Notes under the pieces: generated by a model
What the model saw: the letters and a program-made list of their open reading frames with translations, nothing else
Databases searched by the model: none
Told to the model about the DNA's origin: nothing
Assembly: GCF_018760365.1 (NCBI RefSeq)
Contig: NZ_JAHIAB010000003.1
Span: 62,001 to 126,000 of the forward strand
DNA length: 64,000 bases
DNA from: Pseudooceanicola endophyticus
Lineage (GTDB): Bacteria; Pseudomonadota; Alphaproteobacteria; Rhodobacterales; Rhodobacteraceae
Direction of reading: 5' to 3'
Translations under genes and position numbers: made by a program
Part shown: piece by piece, positions 17,349-24,779 of the stretch
Numbering within the stretch: position 1 is the first letter of the stretch
How the letters are laid out: the number at the start of each line of letters is the position of its first letter

Positions 17349-18337
17349 TCCGCGCGACCCATCTGCCGCTGCTGGTGACGCTGCTCACCTTCGTCCTGGC
17401 CTATGCGCTCTGCGCCGCGCAGTATCCCGCGATGCTGTCCAGCCGGGTGATCGCCAACCTGCTGACCGACAATGCCTTCCTGGGCATCGTCGCGGTGGGC
17501 ATGACCTTCGTCATCCTGTCGGGCGGGATCGACCTGTCGGTCGGATCGGTGATCGCCTTCACCGGGGTCTTCCTGGCCGTGGTGCTGCGCGACAGCGCGA
17601 TGCCGCCGCTGCTGGCCTTTGCCCTCGCGCTGCTCATCGCCACCGCCTTCGGTGCCGCCATGGGGGCGATCATCCACTACCTGGAGATGCCGCCCTTCAT
17701 CGTCACCCTGGCGGGGATGTTCCTGGCGCGCGGCGCGGCCTATGTGCTCTCGACCGAAAGCGTGCCCATCGACAATGCGCTCTACGACACCCTTCAGGCG
17801 CTTTATATCCGGGCGCCGGGGGGCGGGCGGTTCCGGCTGATCGGGGGGATCATGCTGGCGGTCTTCCTGGCGGGGGCGCTGGTGCTGCACCGCACCCGGC
17901 TGGGCCAGAACGTCTATGCCCTGGGGGGCGGGGTCGCCACCGCACGGCTGATGGGGGTGCCGCTGGCGCGCACCACGATTGCGATCTACGCGATCTCGGG
18001 CGGGCTGGCCGGGCTCGCCGGCATCGTCTTCTCGCTCTATACCTCGGCGGGCTATTCGCTGGCCACCGTCGGCGTGGAGCTGGACGCCATCGCCGCCGTC
18101 GTCATCGGCGGCACGCTGCTGTCGGGGGGCTACGGCTATGTCGCCGGGACCTTCTTCGGCATCCTGATCATGGGGCTGATCCAGACCTACATCGTCTTCG
18201 ACGGCACCCTGTCGAGCTGGTGGACAAAGATCGTGATCGGTGCTCTGCTTTTCGCATTCATCCTGCTGCAGAAAGGTCTTACGTGGGCGACGACAAGCCG
18301 AAGGAAAGTTCTGTCTGGCTCCGCCGCGCCATCATGA
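17345..18337 (+). CDS. yjfF: sugar ABC transporter permease (YjfF-like)
   Basis: 330 residues, second RbsC-type permease of the same importer. It carries MTFVILSGGIDLSVGSVIAFTG and the loop ALGGGVATARLMGVPLARTT. The ATG at 17345 overlaps the ytfT stop, and its own stop overlaps the start of the GntR gene. Two different permeases after a two-domain ATPase is the hallmark arrangement of ytfQRT-yjfF, the E. coli galactofuranose importer. Confidence 0.92.
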   Translation: MIRATHLPLLVTLLTFVLAYALCAAQYPAMLSSRVIANLLTDNAFLGIVAVGMTFVILSGGIDLSVGSVIAFTGVFLAVVLRDSAMPPLLAFALALLIATAFGAAMGAIIHYLEMPPFIVTLAGMFLARGAAYVLSTESVPIDNALYDTLQALYIRAPGGGRFRLIGGIMLAVFLAGALVLHRTRLGQNVYALGGGVATARLMGVPLARTTIAIYAISGGLAGLAGIVFSLYTSAGYSLATVGVELDAIAAVVIGGTLLSGGYGYVAGTFFGILIMGLIQTYIVFDGTLSSWWTKIVIGALLFAFILLQKGLTWATTSRRKVLSGSAAPS

Positions 18338-19059
18338 CAGTGGTCTCTCCGGATGCCCGCCGGGCGCGGGCGTCCAACCATACCTCCTCCGTGGTCGAGC
18401 AGCTCGGCCGCGCCATCGTGGCCGGGGAATACCCGGCCGAGACCATGATCCCCCTCGATCCCGACCTGTGCGAGATGTTCGACGTCTCGCGCACCGTGAT
18501 CCGCGAGGCCAAGAAGACCCTGTCGGGCAAGGGGCTGATCCAGTCCAAGGCCAAGGTCGGCACCCATGTCCGCCCGCCCGACGACTGGAACATGTTCGAC
18601 GAGGACGTGCTGCGCTGGCACAGCGCGCTGCGCAGCCCCGGGCGTTTCTACGACGAGCTGCTGGAGATCCGGCTGATCTTCGAACCCGCCGCCGCCGCCA
18701 GCGCCGCGCGCCATGCCAATGCGGGCGACTGCGCGCGGCTGTTCTCGCTCTGCGACCTGATGGAAACCTCGGACAACCGCGCCGATTTCGCCGTCGCGGA
18801 TTACGAGTTCCACAAGCAGGTGCTGCGGCTGTCGGGCAACCGCTTCCTCGGCTCGCTGGGGGACATGGTGCAGACCGCGCTCTATGCGCTTTTCCTGGTG
18901 GAGGGAGAGCAGAACTTCCTGGCGATCCGCGCAGAGGTGGCGCAAAGCCACCGCGAGATCGCCCGCGCCATCTGCGGTGGCCTGCCCGGACCGGCGGGCG
19001 CGGCGATGGAGCGCGTGATCCGCGACGGTCACGCCCGCACCACCGGGACCGCGGGCTGA
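18334..19059 (+). CDS. GntR-family (FadR/FCD-type) regulator of the sugar operon
   Basis: 241 residues. Residues 20-85 form the winged helix-turn-helix (LGRAIVAGEYPAETMIPLDP, MFDVSRTVIREAKKTL, GLIQSKAKVGTHV). The rest is an all-helical FCD effector domain, usually metal-dependent and sugar-acid or sugar binding. The ATG at 18334 overlaps the yjfF stop by 4 bases; the frame is open upstream but that part lies inside yjfF. As the last gene of the importer operon it most likely represses it, through the palindrome at 13691-13707. Confidence 0.88.
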   Translation: MTVVSPDARRARASNHTSSVVEQLGRAIVAGEYPAETMIPLDPDLCEMFDVSRTVIREAKKTLSGKGLIQSKAKVGTHVRPPDDWNMFDEDVLRWHSALRSPGRFYDELLEIRLIFEPAAAASAARHANAGDCARLFSLCDLMETSDNRADFAVADYEFHKQVLRLSGNRFLGSLGDMVQTALYALFLVEGEQNFLAIRAEVAQSHREIARAICGGLPGPAGAAMERVIRDGHARTTGTAG

Positions 19060-19188
19060 GGGCAGGGTTGCGGACCCCGATCCGGGGTCTTGATCCGGGG
19101 GGCGCCGCGTGGCAGACCTTCGTTCAGAGGACGACCTCCCCGCAACGGGCAGATGGCCGGGACGACCCGGCAGCAGCAGGAGGTTGCC

Positions 19189-19644
19189 ATGCGCTCCCCT
19201 TTAGACCGTCTGCGTCATACCCTGTGTTTCGAGGTTCTGGCGCTGCTGATCATGATCCCGCTCGGGGCCGCGCTGTTCGGCCAGCCGCTGGGCGATATCG
19301 GCGTGGTGGGCGCGGTCAGTGCCACCGTCGCGGCGATCTGGAATTACGTCTACAACCTGATGTTCGACCACGCGATGCTGCGGCTGAGCGGTGGCACCCG
19401 CAAGGGGCCGGTGGTGCGGGTCGGCCATGCGGTGGGGCTCGAGATCACGCTGCTGCTGATGCTGCTGCCCTTCATGAGCTGGTACCTGGGCGTGCCGCTG
19501 TGGCAGGCGCTGATCATGGACCTGTCCTTCGCGGCCTTCTACACGGTCTACGCCCTGGGCTTCAACTGGGGCTACGACCGGCTGTTCCCGCTGCCCGAAT
19601 GGCGCGATCCGCCCGCTGCCGGGCCGGAGGGGGACCGGGCCTGA
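19189..19644 (+). CDS. PACE-family efflux transporter (AceI-like)
   Basis: 151 residues with four hydrophobic segments arranged as two bacterial transmembrane pair repeats. Glu15 in the first helix (TLCFEVLALL) coincides with the essential glutamate of AceI, and the motif YNLMFDHAMLR and the second-repeat segment FYTVYALGFNWGYDRLFP are typical. Family members export chlorhexidine, acriflavine-like biocides and some polyamines in exchange for protons. AGGAGG lies 6 bases before the ATG at 19189. It is monocistronic and convergent with the next gene. The physiological substrate is not shown. Confidence 0.88.
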   Translation: MRSPLDRLRHTLCFEVLALLIMIPLGAALFGQPLGDIGVVGAVSATVAAIWNYVYNLMFDHAMLRLSGGTRKGPVVRVGHAVGLEITLLLMLLPFMSWYLGVPLWQALIMDLSFAAFYTVYALGFNWGYDRLFPLPEWRDPPAAGPEGDRA

Positions 19645-19672
19645 CCGCCCCCTGATCGCCCGGGGGTCAGGC
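19639..19672. terminator. hairpin over the two convergent stop codons
   Basis: Bases 19639-19646 pair perfectly with 19665-19672, with three further G-C pairs inside across one bulged base. It spans the stop codons of the PACE gene and of the beta-lactamase-fold gene, with no T tract. Probably a shared bidirectional 3'-end structure. Confidence 0.45.
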
Positions 19673-20818
19673 CGCCATCTCGGTGGCCAGCGCCGCCTGC
19701 ACATCGGTGACGAAGCGGCCCGACATGCCCTCGTAGGCGGTGTTGGTCAGCGCCACCGCCACCAGCCCCGATGCCGGGTGCATCACCCAGTTGTGGCCGT
19801 AGACCCCGCCCCATTGCAGCGCGCCCGCCGGCAGCGCCGTTTCGGCCCGGGCGGGATCGCGGACCAGCGCCCCGGCCATGCCCCAGTCCCAGCCGGGCCC
19901 GGAACTTTCGAGGCCGTCCAGCTGCCCCTGCAGCATCCGGGCGCCCGCCTGCGGGCCCAGCAGGGGTGCACCGCCCTGGCAGATCACTTCGAGGAAACGC
20001 AGCACCTCGGCGGCGGTGCCCGCCATGCCGGCCCCGCCCGAGGGGTAGGAGCCCGCGTCATGGATCCGCCCTGGCGCGAAGGTGACGCCGGTGTCGGGGG
20101 CATCGAGCGGCAGCATCTGGCCCTCTGCGATCTCCGCCGGGGCACCGGGGCCGTTGCCGTAGGGCGTGACCAGCCGCGCCGGATCGCGCAGCGCGAAGCC
20201 GGTATCGCGCAGCCCCAGCGGGGCGGCGACCAGGCGCTCCAGCTCCTTCGCCAGATCCGCGCCGGTGGCGGCCTCGACCACCGCGCCCAGCACGTCGAGG
20301 CCCAGCGAATACTGCCAGCGCGTGCCCGGTTCGAACCCAAGTGGCACCCGGGCCAGGCGGCTGAGGTTCTCGGCCAGCGCCAGCCCGGGCTGGTCCAGCC
20401 CGTCCGACACCCGGTGGTGGTGATAGGGGCTGTGCGGTGGCTCCTGGAACCCGTAGCTCAGCCCCGAAGTGTGGCTGAGCAGCTGGTTCAGGGTGATCGC
20501 GGGGGCGGTGCCGTCGGCCAGCCGGGGCCGGAAGTCCGGCAGCCAGCGGCTGAGCGGGGCGTCGAGGTCCAGCACCCCGTCCTGCGCCAGCCGCAGCACC
20601 GTCGCGGCGACGAAGGGCTTGCTGACCGAGGCCAGCCGAAAGATCGCATCCGCCCGCATCGGCCGCCCCGAGGCACGATCCGCGACCCCCGCGGCCCGGC
20701 TGTAAAGCGGCGTGCCCTGCCGCGACACCATCACCACGGCGCCGACCAGCCGCTGCTGGTCCAGAGCGCTGTCCAGCGCGGCATCAAGGCGGGCGTCAAG
20801 GGAAGAAGAGGGCATCAT
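19667..20818 (-). CDS. serine hydrolase, class C beta-lactamase/esterase fold
   Basis: 383 residues. The catalytic SVSK tetrad start (Ser64, Lys67) lies in FRLASVSKPFVAATV. The YSLG tyrosine motif (WQYSLGLDVLG) and a GHNW segment replacing the usual KTG box are visible. Proteins of this kind are mostly esterases or peptidases (EstB-like) rather than true beta-lactamases. There is no signal peptide, so it is probably cytoplasmic. GGAG precedes the ATG at 20818; a second ATG follows directly. The substrate is unknown and the neighbours offer no clear hint. Confidence 0.88.
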   Translation of the reverse strand: MMPSSSLDARLDAALDSALDQQRLVGAVVMVSRQGTPLYSRAAGVADRASGRPMRADAIFRLASVSKPFVAATVLRLAQDGVLDLDAPLSRWLPDFRPRLADGTAPAITLNQLLSHTSGLSYGFQEPPHSPYHHHRVSDGLDQPGLALAENLSRLARVPLGFEPGTRWQYSLGLDVLGAVVEAATGADLAKELERLVAAPLGLRDTGFALRDPARLVTPYGNGPGAPAEIAEGQMLPLDAPDTGVTFAPGRIHDAGSYPSGGAGMAGTAAEVLRFLEVICQGGAPLLGPQAGARMLQGQLDGLESSGPGWDWGMAGALVRDPARAETALPAGALQWGGVYGHNWVMHPASGLVAVALTNTAYEGMSGRFVTDVQAALATEMAA

Positions 20819-20911
20819 CGTCAGATCTCCGGCAGGGGCGGCACGCAGTTAAGCCCGCAGGCCCGGCAGGGACAAGGGGAAGGCCGGGAAGGGGCACGAA
20901 CGACCGTTATG

Positions 20912-20961
20912 TGCAAAAATTCCATGCACTGAGCGAATAATTTCAATTTTCATGCAAAAAT
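20912..20961. repeat. direct repeat TGCAAAAAT upstream of the NCS1 permease
   Basis: TGCAAAAAT occurs at 20912-20920 and 20953-20961, exactly 41 bases (about four helical turns) apart. The first copy also lies in an imperfect palindrome, GTGCA-N9-TGCAC. The pair is 83-133 bases upstream of the permease start in an AT-rich stretch and could bind its regulator. Confidence 0.4.
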
Positions 20962-21044
20962 GCGGAACCCGAAGGGGTCCTGGCGGTTGACCTCTGTCCA
21001 CAGACGGCGTTTGTGGGCCCCCCCGAGGCTACGTAAAGAAGAAG

Positions 21045-22817
21045 ATGAACCAGACAGTTCCGCCTGCAACGACCCTTCCCTGCACACCCGTTTCTGCCAC
21101 GCCCTCCTCCAGACCGCGCCATCTGCGCAATGCGATCCCGCCCGCCGCCCGCCATGTCCGGGGCTGGCGCTACTTCGCGGGGCTTTTCGGAGGCGAACAT
21201 ATCGCAGCCACGGAATTCGTGATCGGCGTCACCTTCGTGACCATGGGGGTCGGTACCCGCGAACTGCTTCTGGGCCTGCTGATCGGCAACATGCTGGCGG
21301 TCGCCAGCTGGATGCTGGTCACCACCCCCATCGCGGTCGAGACCCGCCGCTCGCTGTTCAGCTACCTTGAACAGATCACCGGCCCGTGGTTCAGCAAGCT
21401 CTACAACAGCGCCATCCTGCTGTTCTACGGCGCGCTGGCCGCCGCGATGATCACCGTTTCCGCCTATGCGGTGCGCTTTGCCTTCGGGCTGCCGGTTCAG
21501 CTGCATGCCTATCCGACCTCGGTGGCCTTCGTCGTCATCACCCTGGCGCTGAGCGCGGTGGTGATCGTCGTCGCCGCCCGGGGCTTCGAGGCGATGGCGA
21601 ATTTCGCGACCATCTGCGCGCCCTGGATGCTGGCCTGCTTCATCTGCGGCGGCGCCGTGGCACTGCCGCTGCTGGCGCTTCAGGCCAATGGCCACACCGG
21701 TCTGGGCGGGCTGTCGGGCTTCCTCGATACCGCCGATGCGACGATCTGGAAGGGCACCACGCCCGAGGGCAAGCCCGGCATCTCGGTCTGGGAGGTCGCG
21801 GCCTTCGCCTGGGCCAACGGGGCCATGGTGCACCTGGGCCTGATCGACATGGCAACCTTCCGCTTCGCGCATCGCAAGTGGTACGGGGCCTTTTCGGGGA
21901 TCGGGATGTTCCTGGGGCATTACGTCGGCTGGCTGTCGGCGGGCCTGATGGGCGCAGGCGCCGCGGTGGTCGTCGGCAGCTCGCTGCTGGTGCTCGATTC
22001 CGCCGATGTGGCCTTTGCCACCCTGGGCTACGTCGGCGTGCTGGCGGTGATCTGTGCCGGCTGGACCACGGCGAATGCCTGCCTTTACCGCGCGGGTCTC
22101 GCGGCCAGCGCCCTGATGCCCTCGATGCCGCGGGGCCGGGCGACGGCGATCATCGGCGTGCTGATCGCCGTAGCCGCCTGCTTCCCCTTCGTGGCGCAAT
22201 CGGTGATGCCGCTGACGGTCTACGGCGCGATCCTGCTGTGCCCGGTCGGCGCCATCGTCATCGCCGAGCATTACCTGCTGCCGCGCCTGGGCCTGACCCG
22301 CTACTGGTCGCGCTACCTTGGCCAGTCGATGAACTATGCGGCGCTGCTGGTCTGGGGCGTGGCACTGGCCTTCGCGGCGACCATGGTGGTGACCGGCTGG
22401 ATGAGCTTCTACTACATCTTCCTGCCGGAATACCTGATCGCCCTGGCGCTCTATCCGCTGGTCGCGGCCCGCATGGGCGCGCGCGACACCTGGCCCAAGG
22501 ACGAGGCGCGCCAGGCCGAGCGCGAGGCCGTGCTGCAGCGGTTCGAGGAAAAGCGCCTGGCCGAGCATGAGGAGGACCAGGAGGAGGACCCCTCGAACGA
22601 GCATACCGCGCGGCTGGCGAAATGGCTGCTGTTCGGGGCCGGGGCGGTGCTGGCGATCATGATCGCCATGGCGGTGCGGCTGGCACTTTATGCCGGTGAT
22701 CCGGCGCTGCTGGGCACCATGCGGCAGGATTATTTCCTGACGGCCGTGGCGCTGACCTTCACCTATTTCCTGATGGCGCTGGCCGCGATGCGGGCCACCG
22801 ACGCGCCCGAGGGCTGA
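21045..22817 (+). CDS. NCS1-type nucleobase/cation symporter-like permease
   Basis: 590 residues with about 12 hydrophobic segments, related to purine-cytosine permeases. The N-terminal part (GGEHIAATEFVIGVTFV, then TPIAVETRRSLFSYLEQITGP) matches the family core. A charged, glutamate-rich segment (about 485-525, AEREAVLQRFEEKRLAEHEEDQEE in part) precedes the last two helices, which is unusual in the family and makes the protein longer than the common 400-500 residues. The ribosome-binding site at AAGAAG is modest. It is monocistronic. The substrate could be a purine, pyrimidine, allantoin or another nitrogen heterocycle. Confidence 0.8.
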   Translation: MNQTVPPATTLPCTPVSATPSSRPRHLRNAIPPAARHVRGWRYFAGLFGGEHIAATEFVIGVTFVTMGVGTRELLLGLLIGNMLAVASWMLVTTPIAVETRRSLFSYLEQITGPWFSKLYNSAILLFYGALAAAMITVSAYAVRFAFGLPVQLHAYPTSVAFVVITLALSAVVIVVAARGFEAMANFATICAPWMLACFICGGAVALPLLALQANGHTGLGGLSGFLDTADATIWKGTTPEGKPGISVWEVAAFAWANGAMVHLGLIDMATFRFAHRKWYGAFSGIGMFLGHYVGWLSAGLMGAGAAVVVGSSLLVLDSADVAFATLGYVGVLAVICAGWTTANACLYRAGLAASALMPSMPRGRATAIIGVLIAVAACFPFVAQSVMPLTVYGAILLCPVGAIVIAEHYLLPRLGLTRYWSRYLGQSMNYAALLVWGVALAFAATMVVTGWMSFYYIFLPEYLIALALYPLVAARMGARDTWPKDEARQAEREAVLQRFEEKRLAEHEEDQEEDPSNEHTARLAKWLLFGAGAVLAIMIAMAVRLALYAGDPALLGTMRQDYFLTAVALTFTYFLMALAAMRATDAPEG

Positions 22818-22852
22818 CCCCTCGGCCCCGGCAGCGCCGGGACCGAGAGACG

Positions 22853-22890
22853 CAGGGCGTGATCCCGGGGCAGACCCGGATCACGCCCTG
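22853..22890. terminator. 13-bp hairpin between convergent genes
   Basis: A perfect 13-bp stem, 22853-22865 with 22878-22890, lies between the permease and the lipoprotein gene that point at each other. There is no T run; it is probably a shared 3'-end structure. Confidence 0.55.
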
Positions 22891-22897
22891 TCACGTT

Positions 22898-23095
22898 TCA
22901 GGGATGGCCGCCGCCGCCGCCACCGCCCGGGCCGCCGGCAAAGCCGCCACCCATGCCGCCGCCGAAGCCGCCACCGCCGCCACCGAAGCCGCCGCCGCAG
23001 GGACCCAGGCCGAAGGGCCCGCAACCGCAGGCGCTGAGGCTCAGCACGGCCACCAGGCCAAGCGCGCCCAGCAGGACGCGTTTACTCGAAAACAT
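22898..23095 (-). CDS. small glycine-rich lipoprotein
   Basis: 65 residues. A lipoprotein signal peptide ends in the lipobox LSAC (Cys23), so the mature protein is only about 43 residues and almost entirely glycine with phenylalanine, proline and two more cysteines (CGCGPFGLGPC). GGAG lies 9 bases upstream of the ATG at 23095. No function can be assigned; similar short glycine-rich lipoproteins are widespread and may be spacers or surface-exposed tethers in the envelope. The lipobox, the ribosome-binding site and the hairpin at its 3' end make it likely to be real. Confidence 0.75.
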   Translation of the reverse strand: MFSSKRVLLGALGLVAVLSLSACGCGPFGLGPCGGGFGGGGGGFGGGMGGGFAGGPGGGGGGGHP

Positions 23096-23252
23096 TGCAC
23101 TTTCTCCTTTGTGCTTTCGCGAAAGCCCGGGTTGAACGCAGAGGCGGGTCGTTTCCGTCGCGCTGACGTCGCGGCTGCCGCGACCGGGGGCCGTCAGAGA
23201 CGGTTTGAACCCGGTGGCGAACACGCTACCGTTGGCGCGAGGCGGGCGCCAG

Positions 23253-24725
23253 ATGCCCCGGAGCCCGTTAGACCGCATGACCCAGCATCCAGATCCCCGA
23301 ACCGCATCCTCCCGTCCCGTGCCCGATGCCGGACCGCCCGGACGGGCCCGGATCGTGATGGGCAGCTGCCTGGGGCTGATCGTGGCGCTGAACCTGCTGC
23401 ACGGGCTGGGGCTGAACGGCCCGGTGGTCTGGGCGGCGAACCTGCTGACCATCGCGGTTCTGGCAATGCTGGCGCCGCAGGTGCGCGGCTCGCGCCATGT
23501 TTTCATGGCGATCTCGGTGCTGATCACGGGCGTGGCCTGGCTGCTGCTGGACGATCCCGGCCCGGCGCTGGCCGCAGGGCTGGCGCAGGGCAGCTTCATC
23601 GTCGCCTTCTTCTGTGCCCTGGCCAGCCTGCAGCACGTTGCGGGGCGTTCACCGGCGATCGCGCGGGCGGCGGCCTTCCTGGCCAGCCAGCCACCGGGGC
23701 GGCGCTACCTGGCCCTGGGCTTTGGCGCCCAGGTCTTTGCCCTGATGCTGAATTACGGTGCGTTGTCTCTGCTGGGCACCATGGCGCGCCGCTCGGCCGA
23801 GCGGGAGGCAGATCCGGCGGTGCGCGCGCTGCGCACGCGGCGGATGCTGCAGGGCGCGCAATGCGGCTTCAGCGCCTCGCTCTGCTGGTCGCCACTGGCC
23901 TTCGCCACGGTCATCACCTCGGCGCTGGTGCCGGGTGCAGAGCTGGGCAACGTGGTGCTGCACGGGCTGGGCTCGGCGCTGATCCTGGTGATCATCGGCT
24001 GGCTGGTGGACCGGCGGCTGAAATATTCCCTGCCCAGCGGCACCGTCATCGCGCCCCCCGACCAGAGCAGCGCGCGCGACGTGCGATCGCTCTGGCCGCT
24101 GCTGTGGCTGCTGCTGGGGGTGGCGGTACCGGCGGGCCTGATGGATGTCTTCGCGGGCGTGCCGCCGTCGCGTTCGGTGCTGGGGCTGGTGCCGCTGATC
24201 GCCGCGATCTGGGTGCTGGTCGAGGCCCCCCGGGGCCGGCGCATCCGCGAACTGGGCGCGCGCGGCCATCACTACCTGTTCCGCGACCTGCCGAACTTCA
24301 AGGGAGAGCTGACGCTGCTCAGCACGGCGGGCTTCATAGGCAGCGTTGCCGGGGCGCTGCTGGCGCAGTGGATCGCCACCGCCGGCTTCGACCTGAGCGC
24401 CGTGCCCGCGCGCCTGCTGCTGGTGCTGCCGCTGCTGCTGGTGCCGCTGGCCGGCCAGCTGGGGCTGAACCCGATCCTGTTCGTGTCGATGTTCGCGCAG
24501 CTTCTGCCGGCCCCTGCCGCACTTGGCATCACGCCGATCTCGATGGTGCTGGCGCTGACCGGGGGCTGGGCGCTGACGGCGCCGACCTCGCCCTTCACGG
24601 CTTCGGTGATGATCATCTCGCGCCTTGGCGGGGTTTCCCCGCGCGAGGTCGCGCTGCGCTGGAACGGGGTCTTCGTGGCGCTGGCCGCCCTTGGCCTGGC
24701 GATCTGGGTGCAGATCCTGGCCTGA
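23253..24725 (+). CDS. polytopic inner-membrane protein of unknown function
   Basis: About 490 residues with some 11-12 hydrophobic segments; I do not recognise the family with confidence. Features seen are a long N-terminal set of helices, a cytoplasmic-looking middle loop (VDRRLKYSLPSGTVIAPPDQ) and a C-terminal half with LGLNPILFVSMFAQLLP and GGWALTAPTSPFTASVMIISRLGG. The two-part layout with NP and APTSPFT helix-break motifs recalls ion-transporter-superfamily carriers such as SLC13-like or citrate/arsenite permeases. The start is uncertain: ATG at 23253 has GAGG 10 bases upstream, ATG at 23277 has GGAG 13 bases upstream. It stands alone, convergent with hmuR. Confidence 0.75.
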   Translation: MPRSPLDRMTQHPDPRTASSRPVPDAGPPGRARIVMGSCLGLIVALNLLHGLGLNGPVVWAANLLTIAVLAMLAPQVRGSRHVFMAISVLITGVAWLLLDDPGPALAAGLAQGSFIVAFFCALASLQHVAGRSPAIARAAAFLASQPPGRRYLALGFGAQVFALMLNYGALSLLGTMARRSAEREADPAVRALRTRRMLQGAQCGFSASLCWSPLAFATVITSALVPGAELGNVVLHGLGSALILVIIGWLVDRRLKYSLPSGTVIAPPDQSSARDVRSLWPLLWLLLGVAVPAGLMDVFAGVPPSRSVLGLVPLIAAIWVLVEAPRGRRIRELGARGHHYLFRDLPNFKGELTLLSTAGFIGSVAGALLAQWIATAGFDLSAVPARLLLVLPLLLVPLAGQLGLNPILFVSMFAQLLPAPAALGITPISMVLALTGGWALTAPTSPFTASVMIISRLGGVSPREVALRWNGVFVALAALGLAIWVQILA

Positions 24726-24732
24726 GGGGGAA

Positions 24733-24758
24733 CGGGGCGATCCGGCAGGACCGCCCCG
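24733..24758 (-). terminator. hairpin after hmuR
   Basis: CGGGGCG (24733-24739) pairs with CGCCCCG (24752-24758), with partial pairing inside. It lies 22 bases past the hmuR stop, between convergent genes, and is followed on the minus strand by TT. Likely the end of the haem operon. Confidence 0.5.
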
Positions 24759-24779
24759 AAGCTGTTCTTCAAAACCGGA

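Noticed and set aside
19667-20818. Antibiotic-resistance beta-lactamase
   Set aside because: The SxxK and YSL motifs are present but there is no signal peptide and no proper KTG box; proteins of this type are mostly esterases or peptidases.
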